Shown: positions 1 to 17,812, counted from the stretch's first letter. The stretch is DNA of 64,000 nucleotides from Rhabdophis nuchalis (GCA_039707465.1 CM077644.1:95337375-95401374); one strand, 5' to 3'. Program-made: numbers and translations. Notes: generated by a model not told the origin, from the sequence alone.

Positions 1-19
1 GGGCGGGTGCTACAGCATG

Positions 20-30
<11 letters not shown>

Positions 31-50
<20 letters not shown>
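31..50 (+). repeat. (GT)n microsatellite
   Basis: About 10 gt units at the left edge of the window. Confidence 0.9.
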
Positions 51-149
51 CGCTGCAGCATGGCATAAATTCAGGCAGATCATGAATGAGTATAATCTCA
101 TTTGCTGCCTGAAGATGCAGTAGTAGGAGCAACTTACTGGACCAATTAA

Positions 150-372
150 TGGCCTCTTAGTGGCTTCCCCATTGATTTTGCCTGTGGGAGCCATCAGGGC
201 AGAGAAGGTTGCAAAAGATGGCCCTGTGACCATGGGACATTACAACCATTGTTAAGTATGAGCCAGTTACCAAGCACTTGGATTACAATCCTGTCATTGT
301 GGGGATGCTGCAGTGGCTGTTGATTCAAGACTCCCTGATTTAGACCATTGTAACTTTCAACAGAGTTCTGTG
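150..372. mobile_element. diverged CAGGTAGTCC-family copy
   Basis: Shares cttccccattgattttgcc, catgggacattacaaccatt, gagccagttaccaagc and ggggatgctgcagtgg with better copies. Ends are lost. Confidence 0.5.
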
Positions 373-374
373 CA

Positions 375-480
375 CCTCAGCATAGTCATGCCAGCCACAT
401 GACCACAGAAGCATCTTAGGACAATGATTGCTCCCTCAGTTAGGAAATTGAGATGAGCACTCCCCTAGAGTTGGCTACAA
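375..480 (+). mobile_element. Sauria-type SINE fragment
   Basis: Shares agtcatgccagccacatgac and gagatgagcactcccctaga with the better copies at 38.2 and 50.5 kb. Confidence 0.65.
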
Positions 481-519
481 CTTTACTTTTTAAAAGACTT
501 TGAATAGAGGTATAAGATA

Positions 520-1158
520 CAGGTAGTCCTTAACTTGCCACAGTTCACTTAGTGACTGTTCAAAGTTGTAACAGCACTGGAAAAAGTGACTTATAACCAT
601 TTTTAAAACTTATGACGGTTGCAGCATTCCTATGGATGCAAGATCAAAATTCAGATGCTTGGCTACTGACTCACATTTATGACCTAAATGTCCGGTTTGG
701 CCTAATCGACGCTTCTTGCCCCAGTCTGTTTTTTGCAAATTATCTATCTGGTTTTAATGGGTTATAATTTTAATGTTTTAAATTATTGTACAGGGTAATT
801 TAATTTGTTTCTAACTTTGTATGTCTTGTTGTTTTTAGATAGTTTTTAATTTTCCTGTACACCGCCCCGAGTCCCTTTGGGGAGAGGGGGGCGGTTTATA
901 AATGCAATAAATTATTAATTATTATTAATTATGACAGTGGCAGTGTCCCAGAATCATGTGGCCACCTTTTGCAACCTTCTGACAAAGTCAATGGGGAAAC
1001 AAGATTCACTTTACAACCATGTTACTAATAACTGCAGTGATTCACTTAACAAATGTGGCAAGAAAAGTCATAAAATGGGGCAAAACTCACTTAACAAATT
1101 TCTCACTTAGCAACATAAATTTTAGGTTCAATTGTGGTCGTAAGTAAAGAAGTACCTG
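520..1158. mobile_element. CAGGTAGTCC inverted-repeat element, interrupted by a LINE end
   Basis: Starts caggtagtccttaacttg and ends gtggtcgtaag...agtacctg. A LINE 3' end (684-930) is inserted, with atgac repeated on both sides. Internal phrases (acttatgac, gatgcttg, gtgatcac, cttaacaa) recur in the other copies. Confidence 0.85.
684..930 (+). mobile_element. L2/CR1-type LINE 3' end
   Basis: Ends caccgccccgagtccctttg, gggcggtttataaatgc, then aataaattattaatt. Matches the other LINE ends at 39.3 and 42.9 kb. Confidence 0.75.
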
Positions 1159-1630
1159 CACTTAATTATGTCTGTCAATTTGATTTATTATCATATCAAA
1201 TGATTTCTGACTACTTTATAGTGGGTATTATACACTGATTTGTGAGTAAAGCGTGGTTTGTTTATGACTATGATCATTTTGAAGCATCACACTTGCCAAT
1301 AAAGAATTCTATTCTACTCTTCTATTCTATTTTTCCCTTTTTTTGACAGCAGATAGTATCTTTTCAAAGCAAAATCAAATTTATATTTAACGGTAGACTT
1401 AGGGCACCAATATCAAAGCAATATTGCTAACAACTAATCCAATTAATTCATATTGATGCATGAGGAACCTCTGAGTATTCTGGTAAAATAAGACTAAAAG
1501 GTCAATACAAACAGAAAACTCTGAAGCTATCATTTTAAAATAAAGGTGGATTTTAAATAATTTATTTTCCCATTATCCCCACTTCGAGCATAAATACACG
1601 CCATCAAATAGAAGCATTGGTAACATAAAC
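1159..1630. other. downstream of HCCS, no gene seen
   Basis: AT-rich single-copy sequence. No exon or clear repeat recognised. Confidence 0.6.
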
Positions 1631-1636
1631 TTTATT
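1631..1636 (-). terminator. HCCS: probable HCCS polyadenylation signal AATAAA
   Basis: AATAAA on the minus strand, 67 nt downstream of the HCCS stop. It would give a very short 3' UTR of roughly 90 nt. It is the first canonical hexamer after the stop; cleavage itself is inferred. Confidence 0.6.
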
Positions 1637-1702
1637 AAAGTTTACTGTCAGAATAACACTAGATTGAAATAATATAGTCCTGTTCACATCACATAAAATC
1701 AA

Positions 1703-7736
<6,034 letters not shown>

Positions 7737-7761
7737 GACAACCTTGACTTTCTGCTTTACT

Positions 7762-7782
7762 TTAAATTACTGGATAGATCAT
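7762..7782 (-). promoter_or_regulatory. upstream ORF in the HCCS 5' UTR (6 codons)
   Basis: If the acceptor above 7782 is used, the spliced exon begins with ATG, which opens a six-codon frame (MIYPVI, then TAA) ending 25 nt before the HCCS ATG. Short uORFs can lower translation of the main frame. Use of this acceptor is inferred. Confidence 0.5.
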
Positions 7783-8830
7783 CTGAAATTCAAATCAATA
7801 TAATTTACAGACAACAACAAATCACTTACAGACAAATAATATGCCTAACAGAAGGAAAATTAAAAACATTGTATCAATTATAAAATGGATCTCCCTTAAA
7901 AATACTCACTACATCACTTCACATTTTATCAAGTTCTAAAAACACTAAGCTTAAGTGTTAACAACTGGTTGCAACTGGGGCTAAATTGAGTTCCCTCCTC
8001 TAACTACTTTTTTGGTACTTCTTTCACCTCTATAAACCAGAACAGTACATTGTGTACAAAATGGGCCACATTCAGAATTTTATGCCATTATGATAGTACT
8101 TTTTAAAATCCTTTAAATCTTTTTCCTAAGCAAACTATGCCAATGCATTAATCAAGCTATCTATGACCCAAGATCTCTTTTCCAGTCAATGGTTAGCTCA
8201 GACATCACTGAGGACACTTTACATATATATTTTTCAGATGCTATTCTCAGAATGTACTCATGGGAAAGGGAAATTATTTGTTACTTTACTGAATAATTAT
8301 TGTTATTAATTTTCACATACAGATGAATTTTTTCATCAAGGCATTTATCTTCATTTTAGAAAGGCTTTCAGATCATTAGCAATTGCCTTTTTGATTAATT
8401 GGTACTCTGTTTAAAAGCTTTTTTAATAAGCTGAGTTAATGGCTATACAATTTAGTCACAGTTTCAACTATTTTTCTGGAATCTCATAATTGTTTTGATG
8501 TATTATACTTAGCCAGAAAATATGTACAAAATGTTCCATGCATGAACCACTCCATCCATTAAGTAGCTAGACTTGGTGGTCTATGTACAAACAGAAACAT
8601 GCACGGTTTGGTTGTTTTAATCCATATACAGTATTAAAGTGTTATAAGGATCAAAATACCGTTATTCCAGGAAGAAATGGGAAGGGTATAGTGAGAAAAG
8701 GCAAAATTATGGATTTCTTTGGAAATGAAAATGGGAGTGGAAACAACAAGTAAGGGAGGAAAAGGAGGGAGAAAAAGAAAATACTGTGCAGTTCAGGGTG
8801 CTGGCATCCTGGTAGGATGTCATATTAGGG

Positions 8831-8954
8831 CAGGGGTGTCAAACTCATGGCCCGCAAATCAGTCGCATCACGTGCTGGTCCCCGGTCCCGCCTGCTTTAG
8901 CAAAAGGGAAAAAAGTCCCAATGCATCATGTGATGCTGTGAGTTTCACACCCGT
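8831..8954. mobile_element. hAT-type element, caggggtgtcaaactc family
   Basis: Begins caggggtgtcaaactcatgg and ends gtttcacacccgtg. Flanking duplication not clear. Confidence 0.7.
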
Positions 8955-9574
8955 GTTAAGACATTGGTAGCAATAATTTACAGAATGAAAGGGAGGAAAG
9001 GTATTAGATCAGAGAATAGGTTGGTCTGTGAGATAGATATGCCACCCATGATTATTAGTAACAGTGGAGTGGAGGGACAAGCAGAAGGGAAAAACTTGGA
9101 AAAATTGAATAGGACAGGGCTGTGTGCAGGTTATGAAGAAATGAGGAGAAGCGTAACGTTACTAGCCTTCCCTACTTTCTGTAGAAAACTACTTTGTGAT
9201 CCCTCTGAATGCTTCAGTCAAGTAATTCTCCAGTTTGAAATAAAGCGCAATTCCCATTTCATGACTGCCCCATTCGCTACCATGGATTTTCCCAAGAAAA
9301 TAAAAGTACTTTAAATTAACTAAAATAGTATAACTTGTTAGATGTAACTACACATATGTTTTCAACTAGTATTAGAAACACAAGCAACAGCAGAAAAGTA
9401 TCAGGAATACTAAGATATTACTAGAATTACAACATGAAGCTTCAAGGATTGAACAAATCAGATTTGATCACTTGTTAAATAATTTCCCCAACACAGAATA
9501 ATGCTTCCTTTCCAATTGGGCCATCATTAAGCCAAAGCTTGGAACAACTCAAAACAAGAAGTGCAAGATCGGAA

Positions 9575-9790
9575 GGCATGGAGACACCTGGCCCATAAAA
9601 TTGCCAAGAGTTGGACATGACTGAATGGATATAGCAATAGCAATAGCACTTAGACTTATCTACTGCTTTACAGTGCTTTACAGCCGTCTCTAAGCGGTTT
9701 ACAGTCAGCATATTGCTGCCAACAATTTGGGTCCTCATTTACCAACCTCAGAAGGATGGAAGGCTGAGTCAACCTTGACTAAATATCATC
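9575..9790 (-). mobile_element. squamate tRNA-type SINE, with a BovB-like tail piece
   Basis: 9575-9615 (cccataaaattgccaagagt, tggacatgactgaatgg) resembles a BovB/Sauria tail. 9618-9790 (agcacttagacttat, ctctaagcggtttacagtca, ggatggaaggctgagtcaac) is a second SINE family in antisense. The head is missing. Confidence 0.7.
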
Positions 9791-10138
9791 ATCATTATCC
9801 AATTAGATATTTTGAAACATGTGAAAAATGAAGCCCAAATCTGGACAATCCTAGACAGTCATGACAACTATTCACTAGGATAGTGTGTAACAAACACAAA
9901 ATGAAGGCAGTAAGAGATGTACCTATGAGAAATGAAATGTGAAAATTAAAATGAGGAAGAAACCAGATTTGCGGGAAGAGGAGTCTATATCTGCATCAAA
10001 AAAGTATTCCATCAAGAATTTTTAACTAATCTCTTTATCAACATTTTAACCCACATATAAAAAACTCCTAAAACCCTCACCCTCTCATCTCACAACATAG
10101 TCATAAGCACCTTCAAATGCTTGGAGATGCAGTTTATA

Positions 10139-10523
10139 CAGGTAGTCGACTTACAATAGTTCGCTTTGTGAATGGTACTGAAAAAAGTGACTTATGAATG
10201 ACTATTTTTCACTTATGACCATTTCAGCATTTCCATGATCACACAATTTACATTCAGATGCTTGACAATTATGTTCACATTAATGACGGTTTTGCAATGT
10301 CCCAGGGTCATGTGATTCCCTTTTGGGGGGGGGGGGGGGACTCCTGACAGACAAAGTCAGCGGGGAAGCCAGATTCAATTAAGAATCATGTTTGTAATTT
10401 AACAACAGCAGTGATCCAATTAACCAAGGCGGCATAAAATGGGGCAAAAACTCATTTCGCCAATTTCTCACTTTGCCACATACATTTTGGGCTCAATTGT
10501 GGTCGTAGGTCGAGGACTACCTG
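10139..10523. mobile_element. CAGGTAGTCC element, full length
   Basis: Starts caggtagtcgacttacaata and ends gtaggtcgaggactacctg, with TA before and after. A poly-G run is at 10326-10339. Confidence 0.88.
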
Positions 10524-11104
10524 TACTTATGTAACCATTAAGAAAAAATTATCTCCTTTCTTGCCTGAGCTAGGTCGACCCAAGGTCACCTTGTTAAAAC
10601 AGGCCGATTTCTAGCCTGACGTAAATCATGAATAGTTACGTGACACAAAGCAATTCGACACACACAGGATGGCCACCAGCTTCTCTCTCAAAACCACGTT
10701 TTTTCTAGCAATTTAGATATTTTGGGCCATTTTATTCCCTCCTTTCAAGAGTTTTCGGCTTCCTTTCCCCCTCAGTCCCCGAGGCGGAGAGGGCGTCCAC
10801 TAGCTCCGCTTCCTGGGCCGGGTTTCAGGGCGGAAGGGAGAACTGAAGCCAACGTGTAACCCCGAATTACAGCTCTATCGTGGTTTTATCTCCTTGTGCC
10901 CTCCCCTCCATCTATTACAGAGGAAAGTCTGCTCCCTCGCCCCAACTCGGCTAAATAAACCGTTAAAAGAAGTGCGTTGGCGTGCACTTCTTGTCCCGCG
11001 CTCGTTCTCCCATTTCACGCGGGGAGGCGGGAAAAATAAAAGACGAGGCGCCTTAAATTACCTCAACTCTAATCTCCGGAGCCCGATTTCCCTGACAAAC
11101 TCAC

Positions 11105-11180
11105 CTCACGCTTCTCGCGAGAAAGGGACGTTCTGCGGTTGGGCGGAGCTTTAAAAGCAAACGGCGAATTAGACTAAGGG
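11105..11180 (-). other. HCCS: inferred HCCS non-coding first exon
   Basis: On the minus strand the sequence GCGTGAG is followed by GTGAGTTTG, a near-consensus donor at 11104, inside the CpG island. This would splice over about 3.3 kb to the acceptor above 7782. The upstream edge (about 11180) is a guess. Confidence 0.5.
11113..11122. promoter_or_regulatory. TCTCGCGAGA palindrome (BANP-type CpG-island promoter motif)
   Basis: Perfect 10-bp palindrome TCTCGCGAGA within the HCCS CpG island. This motif is known to be bound by BANP at CpG-island promoters of housekeeping genes. It lies 8 bp upstream, on the minus strand, of the inferred first-exon splice donor, so it would sit at or just after the transcription start. 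Confidence 0.75.
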
Positions 11181-11240
11181 GGGCAGAGAAGGAAGTGTTG
11201 GGCGGGGTTTTGGAAGAGCGCCTGTCGCCGGAGAGGGAGG

Positions 11241-11379
11241 GGTCTCCAACCTTTGCAACTTTAAGTCTGAAGGACTTCAGCTCCCAGACTTCTCCAGCCA
11301 GCTTTGGAGCAAAGCTGGCTGGAGAAGTCTGGGAGCTGAAGTCCTTCAGACTTAAAGTTGCAAAGGTTGGAGACCCCTG
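11241..11379. mobile_element. hAT-type hairpin MITE beside the HCCS CpG island
   Basis: Same family as 44532-44671: arms ggggtctccaacctttgcaa and the complement meet near 11307 (cagctttggagcaaagctg). No clear target duplication. It sits at the edge of the HCCS CpG island and explains the two facing ORFs there. Confidence 0.88.
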
Positions 11380-11490
11380 GTTTAGAAGAAGAATCTTGTA
11401 GTTCGTTTTCACGGTAACCGTAGACTGTGCTTGCTTTAGGTCGCGTCTGCGCAGAATCGTGGGTTGGGGTGTAAGGTGTTTTCTTAGTCG

Positions 11491-11713
11491 TCTATGAAGA
11501 TTCTCAGTCATCCAAGGGTCCCAAAGGTGCTTGTTCAAGAAGAAGCTGGACTTTCTGGGTTTTCTTTGAAGACGTTTCGCTTCTCATCCAAGAAGATTCT
11601 TCAACTCTTTCTGATATCTTCAACGTCTTCAAAGAAAAACAATAAAGTCCATTTCCATTTTAAAAAGCACTTTTTGGGACAACCATGACCTGGATGACTG
11701 AGAATCTCCATGG
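11491..11713. mobile_element. palindromic MITE (ends ATGAAGATTCTCAGTCATCC)
   Basis: A 223-bp element with inverted ends (gaagattctcagtcatcc versus ggatgactgagaatctcc) and inner inverted motifs (gaagacgtttcgcttctc). No coding capacity. Same family as the split copy at 35.8-37.9 kb. Confidence 0.7.
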
Positions 11714-11997
11714 ACAACTGGGCTTTGTATTTTTTTCCCCAAAACAAGTCCAATTGCCTTTTGAAAAAGCACTTTTGGGTGTTTTCCTGTCCATTTCCAC
11801 TTATTCTAGACTAGAGAGGAAAGGACTTAATTTGAGCTCAGCTTTTCAATAATAGAATGAAGATATACGGTATATGAAATACTTAAAGGGAAAAAAATAG
11901 CAGAGCCTTTTGCTTTTTTCTGCATTCTGGCTACTTTGCACAAAAATTGTTTGTTAGTCAATCAAAGAAGAGAATGACAAAAATGTTTGGTTTACAG

Positions 11998-12334
11998 CAG
12001 TGCTTCTCAAATAGTGGGGCGGGCCCCCCAGGGGGAGCGCGAGGCTCTGTAAAGGGGGGCGCGTTTGACCTCGGCAAAGGATTTAATTTTTTTAAAATTT
12101 CTAATGCACTTTAAATCTTTTCTGCTACAGTTAATAAAGCTATTCTTTGTTGTAAATTGATCCACATTTCTTTCTTTTTTTATTCTCTTATACGTTAATA
12201 AGGATACAGTGTTATGCAGAGGTGTACTTATAACAATTTTATAGACAAATGATACTATTTACAGTACCGCGGGGGGCGCGAAATGTTTTCTTCTTCCTAG
12301 GGGGGGCATGACAGAAAATAATTGAGAAGCACTG
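11998..12334. mobile_element. hAT-type non-autonomous element with perfect 8-bp target duplication
   Basis: A 337-bp element with ends cagtgcttctcaa and ttgagaagcactg, flanked by gtttacag on both sides (11990-11997 and 12335-12342). The inner ends are G/C-rich (ggggggcgcg). Non-coding. Confidence 0.93.
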
Positions 12335-12679
12335 GTTTACAGGGCTGTTTGGTGGCTTTTAAAACTATGATATACTTTCCCGATTTAGAAAACAAATATG
12401 CATCTGCATGGTGGGATAAATCATCAGGTGGGTGACTTTGGCCTGTCCCTCCAACCCAGTCTACCTCATAGGGTCGTTGTGGGGAAAATGAGAAGTAGGA
12501 GTAGTAGGTATGCTTGCTATCTTGAGCTGATAAAACATATTTTAAAAGGAGGGATAATCATATTAGAAAGAAGAAAAATAACTCGTGGCACCACAAATTA
12601 GATGAAGTAACAGAAAATTTTAAAAAAACTGAGATGCTCTGGGTTTTTAGACAACCATTGGTCAAATAACACCCCAGAC

Positions 12680-12945
12680 TTAATAATAATAATAATAAAT
12701 TTAATTTATAGACCGCTCTCTCTCCACGAAGGGACTTAGAGCAGTGCACAGGGGAATTAAAAAAACGTACACACATAAATACATCATAAATATATAAAAT
12801 CAGATTAAACAATTTATCCCTGCGCTAAAAAACCTAAAATCCTAAAAACTAAACCCCTTAAAAAGCCAATTAAAACGATTTATATATTCAGACTAAAAGG
12901 CTGGAAGGTAGGTTAGGCCAGGCCGGCCTACTGTTAATAACTTAA
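12680..12945 (-). mobile_element. L2/CR1-type LINE 3' end, antisense
   Basis: Starts taataataataataaattta, atagaccgctctctctcc, through to taggccaggccggcc. Same family as 42857-43236. Confidence 0.75.
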
Positions 12946-12995
12946 CAGTTATTAATAAGAAAGACAGCATTGCAATACCTGGAGGCAGCAAAATG

Positions 12996-13390
12996 AGATA
13001 GTCCTTGACTTAACAACAGTTCACGTAGTGACCATTTGCACTTACAACAGCATTGAAAAAAGTGACTGACCATTTTTTCAGATTTATGACCATTGCAGCG
13101 TCTCCATGGTCACGTGATTTACATTCAGATGCTTGACAGCTGACTCACATTTATGATGGTTGCAGTGTCCTAGGATCATGTGATCACCTTTTGCAACCTT
13201 CTGGCAAGCAAAGTCAATGGGGAAAACAGATTCACCTAACAACCGGGTTTACAAATTTAACAATTGCAGTGATTCACTTAACAGCTGTGGCAAGGAAAGT
13301 CGTAAAATGGAGCAAAACGCACTTCACAAATTTCTCACCGAGCAACATAAATTTTGGGCTCAGTTGTGGTCGTAATTTGAGGGCTACCTG
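12996..13390. mobile_element. CAGGTAGTCC element, near full length
   Basis: From tagtccttgacttaacaaca to gtaatttgagggctacctg. Confidence 0.82.
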
Positions 13391-13572
13391 TAGAAGAAAA
13401 AGAACTGGAAAAAATCACTAAATATAAAGACCTGCAAATAGAAGTGGGATGCCTGTAACAAAAGGAAGCAAAGATAGTACCAAACTAACAGGTGCCTTGG
13501 ATGCAATATCAATATATTGTGAGACCCCTTGAACACCATCAGCACTGACCAAATTGTCAACAAACAGCTTTA

Positions 13573-14488
13573 CAGGTAGTTGTTGACATAATGGCCAGTC
13601 ATTTAACAACCATTTACAATGGTTTCAGAAAAGGGTGTTTTGTGGCTTGTAAAAGCAGGCTGTCATACAATGTTGCAATCCCCTCCACCCATGGTCATCT
13701 GATTGTGACCTGAGTGTTTGGCAACTGTTTGCATATACAACTATTTGCCAAGTGTCCACAATCCTGTGATAGTCTGTTGCAATTTTCTCTGCCAGTTTCC
13801 CCAGGAAATCAATAGGGAAACCAGCAGGAAACATTGCAAGCTGCTGTCGCCTATCAAGAGGGTTCTCTTTCGTCTCTGGGGGCTGAATGTAAGCTGCCTG
13901 CTGAGGAGAGGTGAACTCCTTTGATGGGGAGGAGGGCGCTGATCCTTCATCCCATCTTTCCCTTCAGTGCACAGAGATGAAAGGAAGTCAAAATCATAGG
14001 AGTAAGCAAAGAGGCTGTGAGGTAAGATAAGGATTGTGGGGTACCTCAGGCAGATGGGGAGGCCCAATGCAGGTTGCACTCAGCAGCTGAAAATCTTGCT
14101 TAGATTTTGTGTAGAGGTAGGGCAGTTAGGTAAGAGTATGGGGTGCCTGGGGGGGGGGGTAGCATTAGCCTGCGTAGGTACTATGCAAATGTCTCACCCT
14201 GGGGATGGGGGTGCGTGTCTTAAAATCCTGTTTGGATTTCAGCAGGATTTTTCAGCTTCTGAGCAGAGCGTCCAGGGTCTCCCACCCTCCCGAAGTACCC
14301 CTTGCTCCATACTAGAGAATCCATCTGCTTAATGATCTGCATGATCACTTAATGACCACAAGCAGGAGTCCTGGGATTGCATTTGTTGAGCAAAGCAGTC
14401 ACTTGAGCAATCATGATATCTTGCTTAACTGCTTTACTCAAGGACCAAGATTCTAGTCCCAACTGTGGTAGTTAAGCAAGGACTATAT
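13573..14488. mobile_element. older, longer relative of the CAGGTAGTCC element
   Basis: Starts acaggtagttgttgacataa and ends gttaagcaaggactatatgt. The middle (about 13850-14330) has no match to the short copies and may be the body of a longer parent element or a separate insertion. Confidence 0.5.
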
Positions 14489-16370
14489 GTACTTGGAATA
14501 GTTTACCTCTTGGAACAATGTCTTTAATATTACTAAGCAACACCATCTGCCTGTCCCTATTGGGAAGGACCTAATAGGTAGATGAAAATAACAAATCCAT
14601 TGTAAACATCTGGCGCACTGTACAACCACCCATGATAACAGTGCTTCACAACCCCTCTGAATCTCAAAAGTGCAAAATCAATACCCTTTCCTCCATACAT
14701 TTCTAGCTTTTATTTCTTTTATGTTCATATTTTACTTGTGATTGTCAATTATATTTTTTCTTATGATTTTAATTTCTTCAATTTATACATTTTAATTGGC
14801 TGCTATTATATTTGTTGTAGACTGAACCCTTACAGTTTGAGCGTGGAATGAAAATGTTTCAATTAATTAAAATGTTTTTAAAAATTGAATGTCTGCTACA
14901 AAGGTAATTACTTTTCCAGGTACAATTTGAATATAGAATGTCTGAGTACACCAAAATGAATCAAGTTAGACAGTTACTATCTACTAAAATTTGGAAAGTA
15001 CCATGTACTTATGAATTCAGTCTTCAACACAATAGATAAATGCTATACGTTTTAATGGGAGAGTAATATCCAATTTTTCTTCATATTTTTTATTACCAAG
15101 AGCATTTAGTATCATGTACTTGCTCTATTTTAAGTTATTTCCCACTTTACTTCAAAGCTAGTCTTGAGCCAAAGCCAAATGTCCTGAGACTAGTGAGGTG
15201 TGTGCTGCAAACACACCTGAAAGGTGCGAAGTTCAGGAAAACTTTGTTATATCTGCTGTTGAAAAATCCCCATAAGCATGTTATTTATTATATTATTTAA
15301 ACTATAAATATAAGGCCTTCAAATAGATTTTAGGTTTACAATATTTTTTACCTTCTGGGTAGATTTCCCTGAGACCATTTCCAAAGCAATGTTTAATTTT
15401 ATTAAAATTATCTCCAGTTATGCCTAGATACTTTTGTAATATATATTACTAATATTTGTTCTTAATATTTTTTTCCAGTTTGGGGAGAATACAAGAGCAT
15501 ACATATGATAACTGATTTATTTAATCTGAATCTTCTCTAATTCTCTGTAAAGTTGGATCTAAGTCCTTATTTTACATCAAAGGCATGGCAGTAAAATACC
15601 TTAACTTTCAAACATAGTAAGTTACAGTTAATATATCAGCTTAAAATAAAGTTTATTTTCAGACTCACTTTGCATGAATCAATCATAATTTATGGCTCAG
15701 CATGTTGTTTGAACCAAGCCAGTAAGAACTTGCTCAACAAATCTTTATTAAGCAAATTTCATTAAGTGTCCTATGTAAACCATCAGGCAATACTGGAGAT
15801 TGCAATAGTTTTCCATAACAGGAGTGCCAGGTCAAATGAAACAGATAATAGACGAAAATCTGGGGGCGAAGTAACATTTGGTTCCCATTGTCCATATGTT
15901 CCTATTATTTTCAAAATGGCTTCAGTCCAGCAGTTTCATGGCTGATTACACCAGGCCAGGGTTGAGTTTATATGAACAAACTTATTAAAGTCATTAAAAT
16001 ACTCCCCAATTTCTACTGCAAAACATCTGGTTCTTAGTTCTAACTAGTGTGGCAATACATCGTTAAAGTTACAATTGCATCGTAATTCTAAGTATTTCAG
16101 AACTTTTGCTGAATAGTTTTTTCAGAAAAGGCTGAAAAGAGTAGTTTTCTCTCCAAGTCTTTTTATCCATAATAAAAATTATTTCTTATAGGAGCTGGGA
16201 TACAAGGTAGTGCTTTGTCCTTGGTCTTCTTTTGTTTTGTCCTTGACCTTCTTTGGATTGTCTCACTCTTATCATTTTGCAGGTGATCCAGGAAATAATC
16301 AAAACCAATAGTGTTATTTTACTTGAGATCTCAGCAGGTACAATGTCAGCATTCAATTGTAAATTCAACA
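14489..16370. other. intergenic, no gene seen
   Basis: AT-rich, without long frames or clear repeats. Confidence 0.6.
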
Positions 16371-16374
16371 ATTA

Positions 16375-17621
16375 CCATATTTTTCGGAGTATAAGACGCA
16401 CTGGAGTATAAGACGCACCAAGGTTTTGAAGAGGCAAATTACAAAAAAAAAAGGAGGTAGGTAGATAGAGGGATAGAGAGGGAGAGAAAGAAAGAGAAAT
16501 ACAGTAGGTAGGTAGATCAAAGGATAGAAAGAGAGAGAGAGAGAGAGAGAAATACAGTAGGTAGGTAGGGAGAGAGTGTGCATGTAGGTAGATAGGTAGG
16601 TAGAAGGATAGAGAGAGAAATAGAAAGGGAAAGAGAGAAATACAGTAGGGAGGGAGGGAGGGAGGGAGTGTGTGTCGGTAGGTAGGTAGGTAAAGGGGGA
16701 GAGAAATACAGTAGGTATGTAGGGGGAGAGAGTGTGTAGATAGGTAGAGGGATAGAGAGAAATAGAGAAATACAGTATGTAGGCAAGGAGAGAGTGTGTG
16801 TGTGTGTAGGTAGTTAGGTAGATAAAGAAATAGAGAATAGAGAGAGAGAGAAATACAGTAGATAGGGAGAGCGAGTGTGTGTAGGTAGGTAGAAGGATAG
16901 AGAGAAATAGAGAGAGAGATAGTAAGTAGGGAGGGATGGAGAGAGCGTGTGTGTGTAGGTAGGTAGGAAGAAGGATAGAGAGAGAGAAATAAGAGAGATA
17001 AATACAGTAGGGGGTAGGTAGTGAGAGAGAGAGAGTAGGTAGGTAGGTTGATGTTTCCAGGTGTATTTATTCATGTCCTGGAGAAGGAAATCGCTGACAA
17101 ACCTTAGGACTTTATTTCTGCTGGTACAGAAAAAGTTAAAGAACCTTCCAAAAGAGCTTTCCAAAAGTGTTTTTGCGCTCTGCAAACGTCCCCAAAACTG
17201 CTAGTTTCTCCACGAAAATGGGGCCATTTTTCTTCAAATAAAAAGCATGATTAGCCTTGGGGGGGGGGGGGGGCTTGCAGAATGCTCCTGGTTGGGGGGG
17301 GGTGTCAAAAATTAGCAAAAAAACGGCCCATTTATTGCCGTTTTTGTGTCAAATAAATTGCATGCATAGCCCTATGGAGTCTTAGAGTGCTGCTGAGGGC
17401 TGGGGGGGGGGGGCAAAAAACAGCCCGATTTAGGCTAATTTCTGCCCTCCCCGCCCCCAGGAGCTCTCTGGAATCCTCCATAAGGCTACGCACAGCCATT
17501 TTGGTGAAGGGGGCAGGGTTTCAGGAGGCAAAAAATGCTGTATTCGATGTATAAGATGCACCCAGATTTTCAGCCTCTTTTTAGAGGAAAAAAGATGCGT
17601 CTTATACTCCAAAAAATATGG
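16375..17621 (+). mobile_element. TA-flanked inverted-repeat element with internal array (ccgtatttttcggagtataag family), copy A
   Basis: A 1247-bp non-coding element with ends ccatatttttcggagtataag and its complement. The 5' half is a GGTA/GAGA-rich array of roughly 70-90 bp units (aaatacagtaggtagg...gagagtgtgtgtagg). The 3' half is a unique segment (cctggagaaggaaatc) plus about three degenerate units of caaataaaa-gcatg-atagccttgggg. TA precedes the left end. The ORFs inside are low-complexity and not genes. Confidence 0.85.
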
Positions 17622-17812
17622 TGGTTTTTTTTTAAAGCTTAATATAAATGCAGGTTCATTTACATCCAGGATCTATGGAAGGTTGTGTATAGCTACTGAG
17701 GAAAACAATTTTCCTAAAATATTGGTAGCTTTATTCAAACTGGGAGATGGAAAGATTAGCCTGGCAATGAGTGGATCTCAGTTTTGAAGAAGTGAGAATT
17801 GAAAGTTCTTAA

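Larger units (their letters stand above)
10740..11250 (-). promoter_or_regulatory. HCCS: CpG island, probable HCCS promoter
   Basis: A GC-rich stretch with dense CpG inside AT-rich surroundings, about 3 kb upstream of the HCCS start codon. It holds GC-box-like runs (ggcgggg), a perfect TCTCGCGAGA palindrome at 11113-11122, and a strong minus-strand splice donor (GTGAGTTTG at 11104). A housekeeping-type CpG-island promoter fits HCCS. Transcription start is not visible directly. Confidence 0.75.

Noticed and set aside
11101..11538. 145-codon minus and 68-codon plus frames sharing the same peptide segment
   Set aside because: The shared peptide is the palindromic hAT MITE read on both strands.
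16375..17040. Regular spaced repeats that could suggest a CRISPR-like array
   Set aside because: Units are simple GGTA/GAGA repeats without distinct spacers, in eukaryotic DNA with splice sites nearby.
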